Shown here: positions 1 to 7,852 of the stretch, piece after piece | Layout of the letters: every line of letters begins with the position of its first letter | How positions within the stretch are numbered: position 1 is the stretch's first letter | Source of the DNA: Flavobacterium crocinum | GTDB taxonomy: Bacteria; Bacteroidota; Bacteroidia; Flavobacteriales; Flavobacteriaceae | Length of the DNA stretch: 64,000 bases | NCBI RefSeq assembly: GCF_003122385.1 | Contig: NZ_CP029255.1 | Location: 5,580,001 to 5,644,000, forward strand | Direction: 5' to 3' | Translations under genes and position numbers: made by a program | Notes under the pieces: generated by a model | Database searches by the model: none | What the model was told of the DNA's origin: nothing | Seen by the model: the letters and a program-made list of their open reading frames with translations, nothing else

Positions 1-40
1 TACATTTTTTAATTCAATCATTCATTAAGATTTAAAAACA

Positions 41-75
41 AAAAAGCCTTTCAACTATTCATGAAAGGCTTTTTC
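41..75. terminator. Bidirectional intrinsic terminator
   Basis: Perfect inverted repeat AAAAGCCTTTCA / TGAAAGGCTTTT around an 8-nt loop, with A-run and T-run on the two sides, so it can act on both strands. The AAAGCCTTTC core recurs in terminators near 49155, 53289 and 54876. Confidence 0.8.
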
Positions 76-92
76 AAATAAATTATATCATT

Positions 93-188
93 TTATATAT
101 AAGCCAGATCAGTCAATTCCATAGCAGCATCACAGCACATCATATTGCTGCTATAATAATTCTTCATATTCTGGTTGTTATTTTTCAT
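93..188 (-). CDS. Possible 31-residue peptide
   Basis: A short reading frame (MKNNNQNMKNYY..., 31 residues) runs from an ATG at 188 to TAA at 93 and lies just upstream of the terminator at 41-75. It holds two adjacent Met and two adjacent Cys residues (N-M-M-C-C-D) and no signal peptide. Nothing is recognised. It sits alone in about 400 bases otherwise free of genes. Evidence for translation is only the ATG, the reading frame and the terminator behind it, so it may be chance. Confidence 0.25.
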   Translation of the reverse strand: MKNNNQNMKNYYSSNMMCCDAAMELTDLAYI

Positions 189-311
189 TGGCGTTGCAAA
201 TTTAAATAGTTATTTTCAATTTTAATGCAAAAATCATCAAAACTTTTATTTCCCTATCAATCTAATAGGCTTTTTAAAATTCAAACAAACCTTAAATAAA
301 TTCCAAATAAA

Positions 312-395
312 AAATTCCAAATTCCAATTTGGCCCGAGGCATCAGGATTGGAATTTGGAATTTGGAATTTGGAGTTTGGAGTTTGGAGTTTGAAA
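312..395. repeat. AAATTCC heptad repeat with 17-bp inverted repeat, 3' of lipoprotein gene
   Basis: Five tandem TTTGGAA/TTTGGAG heptads occupy 354-388, with a degenerate sixth behind them. A perfect 17-bp inverted repeat pairs 312-328 with 347-363. Read on the strand of the adjacent minus-strand gene (stop at 404), the unit is AAATTCC or AAACTCC and begins right after the stop codon. The same unit occurs in the same relation to the histidine kinase stop at 40754. Confidence 0.7.
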
Positions 396-403
396 CTTGG
401 AAT

Positions 404-1408
404 TTAATTATTCTGTTCCGAGATTGTAGATTTATTCAGTTTTAGAATTCTGATTTTCTTATTCGTGTTATCCGATAAAAAAATGCGATCGTTAAGCTGT
501 GCTGTTCCAACAATAGTTCCAAATGCATTTTGTCCTAAAACATCCGACGCATTAAGAACAGCTTTGTAATGCTGTTTGATAAACTCGCCTTTTGGATACA
601 ATCTTAAAAAAGAAGCGCTTCCAACATTTTCTGATGTAACTGCCCAGTCTTTACCAAAAGAAATTGCAATTGGCTTTATGTCTACAAATTGTACTTTTTC
701 TGGCTCAATTGGTGTTGTTAATGATTTCGCGGCATTGGCTTTAATATTTTCAATATTGTAGAACAAATAGCTTTTTGCATCTCTTCCTGCTACCACCAGA
801 TTTCCGTTATAGACATCCAGTGAATATACTTCTGTGTATCCGTTTAAAGTATTTAATTTGGCAATTGGTTCTAAATTCCAATTGCTTGTTTCGGTAATCT
901 GAGAAGTTTCAAATACTTTGATGCTTTTTTCTTTTTCTTTTACGAATATCAATCCGTCTTTTACAGCAACGCCAAAAACATGCACAAAAGTCTGCCACCA
1001 TTGCCCGTTTCCAACTGTACTGATTCCTGCATTTGTATTTTCATCAAAAATAAATAATCTGGATTCTGTACTTCCGACATAAATACGTCCGTTATCAACC
1101 GCAACCGAAGTTAGACTTGTCAACGGAATTGTCGTTGTTCCTTTTGTATATTCTTTAATCGTTTTGATATGCGCAAAAGTAATGGCATTAAAAACTTCCA
1201 GCACATTTCCATTCACTACATATAGTTTTTCATTTGAAATCGCGATTCCTTTAGGGTCAAATACTTCTGTGCTTCCCGGAATATTTTGTGCTGTCAGTGT
1301 TGCTTCTTCAGTTGGATAATAGTAGGTATAATCTTTAGAGGCCAGATCGTCTTTGCTGCAATTGGTAAAAAGGCAAAGCACAAGGATTAAGGGCAAAATA
1401 TGTTTCAT
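404..1408 (-). CDS. Secreted lipoprotein, beta-propeller-like
   Basis: The product is about 334 residues, taking the ATG at 1408 as start because the peptide M-K-H-I-L-P-L...C-L-F-T-N-C is a clean lipoprotein signal; an ATG 24 bases upstream would add a polar extension and overlap the previous gene. After the lipobox Cys there are repeated short blocks of the type 'G-I-A-I-S-N-E-K-L-Y-V-V-N' and 'V-A-V-D-N-G-R-I-Y-V-G', typical of NHL or YVTN-like propeller blades. No catalytic residues are recognised. The gene starts 14 bases after the metzincin-like gene and is probably cotranscribed with it. Role unknown; a surface binding or scaffold function is an inference. Confidence 0.75.
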   Translation of the reverse strand: MKHILPLILVLCLFTNCSKDDLASKDYTYYYPTEEATLTAQNIPGSTEVFDPKGIAISNEKLYVVNGNVLEVFNAITFAHIKTIKEYTKGTTTIPLTSLTSVAVDNGRIYVGSTESRLFIFDENTNAGISTVGNGQWWQTFVHVFGVAVKDGLIFVKEKEKSIKVFETSQITETSNWNLEPIAKLNTLNGYTEVYSLDVYNGNLVVAGRDAKSYLFYNIENIKANAAKSLTTPIEPEKVQFVDIKPIAISFGKDWAVTSENVGSASFLRLYPKGEFIKQHYKAVLNASDVLGQNAFGTIVGTAQLNDRIFLSDNTNKKIRILKLNKSTISEQNN

Positions 1409-1422
1409 AGATGTTTTATATT

Positions 1423-2637
1423 TTAGTTCCATTTTCCTTCGCCTTTATATTTTAGCAAAAATGGATTTTTCGGATTAATGTTAAATACCGGTTTTTTGTA
1501 AGTTCCGTTCAAATAATTGGTTTTAGAGTAAGTTTTTAAAATGTCCGGATCTAAAAACGGAAGATCATTCAGATAAATTAAATACTTGTACAAATCCGTA
1601 AGCATTCCTTGTTGGCCTCCACCTTCTCCGCTATTGGCCAAATTACTGCTGTGACTGAAACCAATATGATGCGAATACTCATGCGACCAAACAGACATTT
1701 CTCCAACCCAATGCCCGGTTACATAACCTGATTCCCATTGTGAGGCCAGATTTCCGCCGCCCCAGGCAGAATCTCCTCCAACCATTGCCATCCAAACGGT
1801 TCTCTTATCAAGGTAATTCCAGTAAATTTTTTCGGTTTCTTCTTTAGAATAATAATCGTAAACACCGTCAACATCATCGGCATTTCCGTGCCAGTTTAAA
1901 GCACCATTTATCCCTGTTCCTGCTGTTGCAGCTTGTTCTTGCTTGTATTTATCAAAATTGGTGAATGTGCTGTAATACAAAGGATGACTTAAAGCGTATG
2001 AATAATTAATGATCATTGTAATGGCTTCTTTTGCCAAAACGGGATTCATTGGCAAAAATTTCCCTAATTCATTAATATGATAGCCATCGTGAAACTGAAT
2101 TAAATGTGTTGATTTAATCTTTTTGAATTTTTGAAATAACGGATCATCCGATTCTACTGAAAATTGAATTGCTCCGGAAGAAAATCCTTCAATTTTGTCG
2201 ATTGTAACTGTATTTCCTGTTTCTAATAAATAATCGTTTTTCTTTTCTGTCAAAGGTAATTTATGAAACGAACGATGAAATGCGGGCACTTTTGAAAAAC
2301 TATAAATCAGGAAGCGTTTATCGTAATTCGGCAGTTTTGCATACACTTTTACATCAGAAAGTCCAACTGGAGAATAAAGTGATACTTGTACAGAATCTTT
2401 TCCTTTTTGAATCACCTGAAGTGGTTCGTTTACTCTAAACCAGCGATCGGTTTTATCATACATTCTTGCAGGATCTTCATTATCTTCAAACATTGTCATG
2501 GGATGATTTCCTGCTGGTAAAGTAGTAGCATCTATACTAGGCAAATAATTGGGCTTGTAAGAATCAGCATCGTCACTGCAGCCGAAAATTATACCTGAAA
2601 GAATAACAAGTACAACATAGTGAGTTTTTTTTCTCAT
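1423..2637 (-). CDS. Lipoprotein metalloprotease, metzincin-type
   Basis: A 404-residue protein with the lipoprotein signal M-R-K-K-T-H-Y...I-I-F-G-C and a zinc site H-E-Y-S-H-H-I-G-F-S-H at residues 319-329. This fits HExxHxxGxxH of metzincin proteases exactly: three His ligands, the catalytic Glu and the Gly turn. A downstream Met (Q-G-M-L, about residue 345) could serve as the Met-turn. The N-terminal 200 residues look like a beta-rich domain. It is expected to be an envelope-anchored or surface-exposed endopeptidase. The propeller-like lipoprotein follows directly. Substrate and precise peptidase family cannot be told from sequence alone. Confidence 0.8.
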   Translation of the reverse strand: MRKKTHYVVLVILSGIIFGCSDDADSYKPNYLPSIDATTLPAGNHPMTMFEDNEDPARMYDKTDRWFRVNEPLQVIQKGKDSVQVSLYSPVGLSDVKVYAKLPNYDKRFLIYSFSKVPAFHRSFHKLPLTEKKNDYLLETGNTVTIDKIEGFSSGAIQFSVESDDPLFQKFKKIKSTHLIQFHDGYHINELGKFLPMNPVLAKEAITMIINYSYALSHPLYYSTFTNFDKYKQEQAATAGTGINGALNWHGNADDVDGVYDYYSKEETEKIYWNYLDKRTVWMAMVGGDSAWGGGNLASQWESGYVTGHWVGEMSVWSHEYSHHIGFSHSSNLANSGEGGGQQGMLTDLYKYLIYLNDLPFLDPDILKTYSKTNYLNGTYKKPVFNINPKNPFLLKYKGEGKWN

Positions 2638-2781
2638 CGCTAAGTAAGTAGGTTTGGGGTTAAATTGTCTGCAAAACTATCAATATGCTTTTTAAAAACA
2701 AGTTTATTGAAAGAAAAATACAGAAGTAAAATGTATTAAAAGTAGGTTTTTTAATAATTTAATATATTTAAAAGTATATTT

Positions 2782-2813
2782 CGGACTTGATTATCAGTTG
2801 GCAATCAAGTCCG
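2782..2813 (-). terminator. Intrinsic terminator of nagA
   Basis: An 11-bp perfect stem (CGGACTTGATT / AATCAAGTCCG) with a 10-nt loop lies 14 bases beyond the nagA stop and is followed by a U-rich stretch on the minus strand. Confidence 0.7.
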
Positions 2814-2826
2814 TTATAATTGAAGT

Positions 2827-3945
2827 TTATGCAAAATTAAGCGTTTCTATTTCGCTTAAATCTGTATTGAATTTAACAAAGCTTGCCGGAAAGCCCGATT
2901 GAATTTTTCCAATTTTATCCTGCATTCCAATTGCGGCTGCAACTCTTGTTGTTGCCATTTTTATTGCTTCATCGGCAGAAACATGAAGATGATTATAAGC
3001 ATTTTGTACTGCTTCTGTCATTGATATTGTAGCTCCCGCCAGATTGCCATCTTCATTTCTATAAAAGCCATTTTCCAAATGAGCATCAAAATTATCCCAT
3101 TTAAAATTGGCAACTTTTCGCCCTAAAAAAGTCGCATCGCTAATTAGAAAAAATTTATCTTTTTTTAATTTGTATGCCACTTTTGCTGCAGCATAATCGC
3201 AATGGGCGCCATCCAGAATAACCGGAGCATAAACTTCTTCATTTTCAAAAACGGCTCCAACCAAACCTGGTTCACGATGTCCAAACTGTGTCATAGCATT
3301 AAACAAATGCGTTACCAGATTAATTCCTTTTGCAAAATAGGGCTGCGCTTCTTTGTGCGTAATTGTAGAGTGACCGATAGAGATTGTAAAACCACTATCG
3401 ATCAGTTTATTTAATTGTTCTTCTGTAAAACATTCAGGCGCAATTGTAATTACTTTGATGATATCTTTTCCTTTTTCGATAATTTCTTCCAATTCCTCAT
3501 CGGTCGGTTTTCGAACCTGATCAATGCTGTGCGCACCACGTCTTAACGGATTTAAAAAGGGTCCTTCCAAATGCATTCCGATCACGCCATTATTGTGCTT
3601 TTTCATATAATCACGAATGGCTTCAATTCCCGCTAAAATGGTCTCTTTTGAAGAAGAGATCAAACAAGGTAAAACATGTGTTGTGCCGTATTTTAAACTG
3701 GCGTCATAAATATCCTGAATCGTTTCTTCGTTTGGAGTCTGACTGAAATAAAGTTTTTCGCCGCCATTAATCTGAATATCTATAAATCCTGCCGAAAGAT
3801 GATTTCCTCCCAAATCAATTTGTTCCATATCTTTTGGGATTTCTTTCTGCACCGAAATAATTTTTCCGTTTTCTATAATTACAACTCCATTTTCAATTAT
3901 TTCGTCGCCTGTGTGCACAACAGCATTTACAATTGCCTCTTTCAT
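2827..3945 (-). CDS. nagA: N-acetylglucosamine-6-phosphate deacetylase
   Basis: A 372-residue amidohydrolase of the NagA family and usual length. It converts GlcNAc-6-phosphate to GlcN-6-phosphate in the cytoplasm, in amino-sugar catabolism and cell-wall recycling. Recognisable segments in order: the early G-F-I-D-I-Q-I-N-G barrel strand, M-H-L-E-G-P-F-L-N-P with the metal-binding Glu near residue 125, I-S-I-G-H-S, the H-L-F-N-A-M-T block, I-L-D-G-A-H-C-D, and L-I-S-D-A-T with the catalytic Asp. There is no signal peptide. No other nag gene is adjacent. Its own terminator lies just downstream. Confidence 0.93.
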   Translation of the reverse strand: MKEAIVNAVVHTGDEIIENGVVIIENGKIISVQKEIPKDMEQIDLGGNHLSAGFIDIQINGGEKLYFSQTPNEETIQDIYDASLKYGTTHVLPCLISSSKETILAGIEAIRDYMKKHNNGVIGMHLEGPFLNPLRRGAHSIDQVRKPTDEELEEIIEKGKDIIKVITIAPECFTEEQLNKLIDSGFTISIGHSTITHKEAQPYFAKGINLVTHLFNAMTQFGHREPGLVGAVFENEEVYAPVILDGAHCDYAAAKVAYKLKKDKFFLISDATFLGRKVANFKWDNFDAHLENGFYRNEDGNLAGATISMTEAVQNAYNHLHVSADEAIKMATTRVAAAIGMQDKIGKIQSGFPASFVKFNTDLSEIETLNFA

Positions 3946-4076
3946 GTTTTAATCTTTCTTTATTGCGGATTATTTCTTTTCCCAAATGTAATATGGAAGA
4001 GTGAATTAATTCTCAGTATTAACCAAATAATTTATGACTTTATTTAGATTTCTTAAAAAAATCAAAACAGTAAAGT

Positions 4077-4880
4077 TTAATCTGCTCCACCATCGACGCT
4101 ATCAAATGTTTCGCGTTCTTTTGGTTTAACGCTGTATTTGAGAGAAAACATTGGGCCATAATAAACATCAAACTGTGTTCCGTTGGTACGAAGCTGCATT
4201 TGACCAATTATACCTGCCAGAAAATGAATATTTTTCGTAATTCCGGCACTATAATAAACGGACAATCTAAAAATATCAAAATGTTCATCAGCGTAATCTT
4301 TAGAAGCAAATTTGAGCATTAATTCTGTGTAGTAACCAATATTAGGCGCCAGAAAAATGGTTTTTTCTTTGTCCTGTCTTAAAAAATGATTGACTCCAAA
4401 ACGTGCTCTTAATCTGGGAATGGTCTGATGATTTCCGTTTCGGTCATCAAAAAATTTGGTTTCAAAACGCAGCTGTTCAAAAATAGATCCTTTGGGCATA
4501 TCCTGAGAAAGTGTTCCCATTATAATCAATCTGTTTTCTAAGGTTTTATAATTTCCAGCTTCTTCGACTGCATATTTCTGATTGTGTGCATATCCGAGCC
4601 ATAATTTTAAATTTTTAAAACCAGAATACATTAGCCAGGGTCTTATTACTTTTCGCTGTGTGTATTCAAACGGATTGTCGTTTGTGTAAGCTCCTTGTGT
4701 AACTAACTGCACATCGACCTGACCGCTGAGATGCCATTTTTCGACTAATGGAAAAGCTACATCTACTTCTTCAATAGAAGCCGGAATAAACCCAATTGAA
4801 TAAGGAGCGTCCTGCGCCCTTAAAAACTGTGTCAGCATAATGAACCCAAACAAAATCAAACTTCTTTTAAATAAATTCAT
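4077..4880 (-). CDS. DUF2490 family outer-membrane-type protein
   Basis: About 267 residues from the ATG at 4880, chosen because it opens a clear Sec signal (M-N-L-F-K-R-S-L-I-L-F-G-F...L-R-A-Q-D); two upstream in-frame Met codons would give an atypical N-terminus. The mature part alternates aromatic and hydrophobic strands (W-L-M-Y-S-G-F, L-W-L-G-Y-A-H-N, F-R-L-S-V-Y-Y-S-A-G) as in small outer-membrane beta-barrels, and matches the general pattern of DUF2490 proteins of Bacteroidota. Function unknown. It stands alone between nagA and the export operon. Confidence 0.7.
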   Translation of the reverse strand: MNLFKRSLILFGFIMLTQFLRAQDAPYSIGFIPASIEEVDVAFPLVEKWHLSGQVDVQLVTQGAYTNDNPFEYTQRKVIRPWLMYSGFKNLKLWLGYAHNQKYAVEEAGNYKTLENRLIIMGTLSQDMPKGSIFEQLRFETKFFDDRNGNHQTIPRLRARFGVNHFLRQDKEKTIFLAPNIGYYTELMLKFASKDYADEHFDIFRLSVYYSAGITKNIHFLAGIIGQMQLRTNGTQFDVYYGPMFSLKYSVKPKERETFDSVDGGAD

Positions 4881-4960
4881 AGCGCTCATTGTTAAAGTTC
4901 TGATTAAGAAAAAAAGCACATCAAATTTAAATAAAGAAGCAGATCACTATGAAAAAAAAC

Positions 4961-4984
4961 GGTTTCATCTTATAAAATGAAACC
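4961..4984 (-). terminator. Second terminator of export operon
   Basis: Stem GGTTTCAT / ATGAAACC followed on the minus strand by a run of eight U. It lies behind the hairpin at 5009-5034, so the operon ends in a tandem pair. Confidence 0.6.
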
Positions 4985-5008
4985 ATCTTTAAACTGTATT
5001 GCATAAAA

Positions 5009-5034
5009 AAAGCTTCAGATGAATCTGAAGCTTT
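5009..5034 (-). terminator. Terminator of export operon
   Basis: An 11-bp perfect stem (AAAGCTTCAGA / TCTGAAGCTTT) with a 4-nt loop, followed by seven U on the minus strand, about 65 bases after the TolC-like gene. Confidence 0.8.
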
Positions 5035-5098
5035 AAAAAAAATAAACTCTGAAAATTAATATTATGCAGACAGGTACGGACTGCATATCTTTTTATAA

Positions 5099-6496
5099 TT
5101 AATCCGGATTTGCCAGGATTTTATACAACTCTGCATTCGATAGATAAAACTGGTTTTCTAAACCAATCTGAGATAATTTAGCGCTTACCAGATTATTCTC
5201 TCTTGAATTGATTAAGAAAATAGAACTTTCTCCAAATGAGAATAGTTTTTCTTCTGAGTTTAGCATCGTCATATAATCCGTCACCAAATTATCAATTACG
5301 ATTTTTTGTCTTCGTAAAGAAGCAATTTCGGTCTGCTGTGCTTTGATTTTATTTTTAAGTTCTAAACGCTGCTGACCAATATCAAACTGTAAATCCTGAA
5401 TCTTTAATTTTGCCATTTTTAAGTTTCCTCTTTCTTTTCTTAAGAAAATTGGAAAGCTGAAATCGATATTGAATTTATAATCATCGGCATTGAATGTATT
5501 CCAATAATTTGGATCTGAAATATAATTGTAACCAACATTAACTTTTGGCAGAAGCGAATTGGCTTTCAGCTGTCTGTTTACTTCCAAAATATCCATTTTG
5601 GTTTCAAGAGACTGAATTTTTGGGTGCGAATCCAAAGACTCCATTTCTACCATCATGGCATCTGTTCTTAAAGTTTCTTCGATTGTCTGAATTAAATTCT
5701 GCTCTGGCTTTACTAAATCACCTAGTTCAACCGGAACATTTTCAATCCATAAAAAATTAGCCAGTTTGAGTTTCGCTTTTGCTAATTTCAAATTTCCGTT
5801 TTCAACGTTCAATTCTCTGTTTCTAACCGTAATTTTAGCTTCAACACTGTCAATTGCAGCACCATCCCCTGCGTCAATAAGTTTTTTAACCCCTTGAAAA
5901 CGAGTGCTGGCAAAACCTAAATAATTTCTATACAATTCAGCTTCATTGTAACTTCTTCTCCACTCAAAATACGCTTCGCTTGCCTGATACAAAACTTCAA
6001 TAGCTCTTAGTTTTCGCTGTGCGTCACTTAGTTTTATGTTCAGTTTTCCTTCTCTCACATCAGCCATACGCTGATTGATAAACATTCCCTGACCTAAGGC
6101 AACAGTAATTCCAAGCGAAGCTAAACCAGCTTCCGGCGTACGATTCTGCGGATTGTAATATTGTCCGTCTGTATCGTCAAAACCTGCTTTGATCTCTACT
6201 CCGTACCAAGTTGGAATTTTGAAACTGCTGTTTAATAACGAATAATATTCTGTTCCTTTAAATTCTTTCTTATTGTAATCTACTTCAATTTTTGGATCAA
6301 ATCCACCACGCGCTGCCATCAATTTAGCCTGCGCATTGGTCACTTCAAGATTGGCTTGTTTTACGAGCGGATGATATTTTTTGACATATCCTAAAAACTC
6401 ACTGAAACTTAGCTCTTCTTCATTAAAGTTCTGACTTTGAAGCGAAGAAAAACTCAACAGAAATAAGAAAGAAAACAATTTTACAAGATTTCTCAT
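5099..6496 (-). CDS. TolC family outer membrane efflux protein
   Basis: About 465 residues from the ATG at 6496, which opens the signal peptide M-R-N-L-V-K-L-F-S-F-L-F-L...Q-S-Q; the 22 residues upstream in frame overlap the HlyD gene and are charged. The mature protein has two long helical repeats rich in Ala, Leu, Glu and Lys (for example L-E-V-T-N-A-Q-A-K-L-M-A-A-R-G) separated by beta segments, the layout of OEP/TolC channels. It starts one base after the HlyD-family stop codon, so translation is probably coupled. With its two upstream partners it forms a complete type-I-like export system. Substrate unknown. Confidence 0.85.
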   Translation of the reverse strand: MRNLVKLFSFLFLLSFSSLQSQNFNEEELSFSEFLGYVKKYHPLVKQANLEVTNAQAKLMAARGGFDPKIEVDYNKKEFKGTEYYSLLNSSFKIPTWYGVEIKAGFDDTDGQYYNPQNRTPEAGLASLGITVALGQGMFINQRMADVREGKLNIKLSDAQRKLRAIEVLYQASEAYFEWRRSYNEAELYRNYLGFASTRFQGVKKLIDAGDGAAIDSVEAKITVRNRELNVENGNLKLAKAKLKLANFLWIENVPVELGDLVKPEQNLIQTIEETLRTDAMMVEMESLDSHPKIQSLETKMDILEVNRQLKANSLLPKVNVGYNYISDPNYWNTFNADDYKFNIDFSFPIFLRKERGNLKMAKLKIQDLQFDIGQQRLELKNKIKAQQTEIASLRRQKIVIDNLVTDYMTMLNSEEKLFSFGESSIFLINSRENNLVSAKLSQIGLENQFYLSNAELYKILANPD

Positions 6497-6497
6497 T

Positions 6498-7850
6498 TTA
6501 CTTTTTCTCCTTTCCTTTTGCTTCTTTTTCTCCTGAATTATAATAATTTGGTGGGAAACCATTTAAGTTTCGCCAAATCTCATACCATACCGAAACGGTT
6601 TCCAGCAATGCAATACTTTGCGCACCGGCACCAATACTTAGTTCTTTTGGCCAGTGGCGATCTTCTCCATCCGGCGAAACTAAAATTCGGTATTTCCCAT
6701 TCGAACTGATAAAGTTTTCAATTGCAACCACTTTACCACCGTAAGTTCCGTAAGATAATCCCGGCCAGCCGGAAAATACAATTCGTGGCCATCCGTCAAA
6801 CCAAACACGAACCTTTGCACCACGATGTACTAACGGTAAATCGATAGGATCTACATAGGTTTCTACCGCAATATCATAACTAGAAGGCATGATACTTACT
6901 ACTGGAGTTCCTTCTTTTATCGTTTCTCCAAGACCTGCTAATAAAGCACGGTTTACATAACCGCTTTGTGGTGCTGTAATGTAATACAAACCGTTTCTTA
7001 ATCTGTAGTTCGTATACTGGTTTTCTAATTTATTTACCTGAGCTTCTGTATCGTATTGCGTACTTAATGCGGTAAACTTATCACTTCTGGATTTTGAAAT
7101 TTTTTCCGCATATTCAGCCGTAATTCTATTGATCTCCACTTTCGCATTGATCAATTCGTTTCTGCTGCTCAATAATTTATTTTCCTGCGTAATAATATAC
7201 GCTTCAGATTCCTGCAGTTTTAATCTTTTCTGCTCGACATCTGTCATTGGCTTTAGGCCTTCTTTATTTAAAGCTGTCGAACGATCAAATTGTGTCTGTG
7301 CAATTCGGAGCTGCGTTCTTACCGCAACCAAATCCATACTGTCGCTTTTTATTTTCAGTCTTGCTTGTCTTATTTTATTTCCCGCTTGTTCCAATTTCAA
7401 TTGTCTTTCAGTATTCAGAGACTGCGCCTGAACATCAAGAGAGTTGACTTTATCGCCGTACGATTCAACAGCCATTTTTTTAGCATCAACTTGTTGTTTG
7501 GTATTTCCAACCAAATTTGGATCCAGATAATCTTCCTTGATCTCCGAAATAAAAAGGATTGTATCTCCTTTTTTGACATAATCTCCTTCTTTTACAAACC
7601 ATTTTTCAATTCGTCCGGCAATGGCAGTGTGCACGGTCTGTGGTCTTTGATCTGGTTTTAAAGTCGTAACAGAACCACTTCCCGAAATATTCTGTGTCCA
7701 TGGCAGAAAAAGACATAAGACGGAGAATATCAGAAATCCGATTATGACTCTGTTTAAAATTTTATAATGTGGTCTTCGGGCAACACTTGTAATTGATTTG
7801 TATTGGCCCGGAGTTATAAGTACGTTATTATCTTTAGATATATTGAGCAT
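6498..7850 (-). CDS. HlyD family membrane-fusion protein
   Basis: A 450-residue periplasmic adaptor. One TM helix lies at about residues 33-52 (V-I-I-G-F-L-I-F-S-V-L-C-L-F-L). Then come a split lipoyl/barrel-sandwich region (A-I-A-G-R-I-E-K-W-F-V-K-E-G-D-Y-V-K-K-G-D), a long helical hairpin of roughly 170 residues, the returning half (I-T-A-P-Q-S-G-Y-V-N), and a beta-barrel (V-E-T-Y-V-D-P-I-D-L-P-L-V). It links the inner-membrane ABC protein to the TolC-like channel. The gene begins two bases after the ABC gene, and the TolC gene follows after one base. Confidence 0.88.
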   Translation of the reverse strand: MLNISKDNNVLITPGQYKSITSVARRPHYKILNRVIIGFLIFSVLCLFLPWTQNISGSGSVTTLKPDQRPQTVHTAIAGRIEKWFVKEGDYVKKGDTILFISEIKEDYLDPNLVGNTKQQVDAKKMAVESYGDKVNSLDVQAQSLNTERQLKLEQAGNKIRQARLKIKSDSMDLVAVRTQLRIAQTQFDRSTALNKEGLKPMTDVEQKRLKLQESEAYIITQENKLLSSRNELINAKVEINRITAEYAEKISKSRSDKFTALSTQYDTEAQVNKLENQYTNYRLRNGLYYITAPQSGYVNRALLAGLGETIKEGTPVVSIMPSSYDIAVETYVDPIDLPLVHRGAKVRVWFDGWPRIVFSGWPGLSYGTYGGKVVAIENFISSNGKYRILVSPDGEDRHWPKELSIGAGAQSIALLETVSVWYEIWRNLNGFPPNYYNSGEKEAKGKEKK

Positions 7851-7852
7851 GA

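Noticed and set aside
312..395. CRISPR-like array
   Set aside because: The unit is 7 bases with no spacers; it is a tandem repeat.
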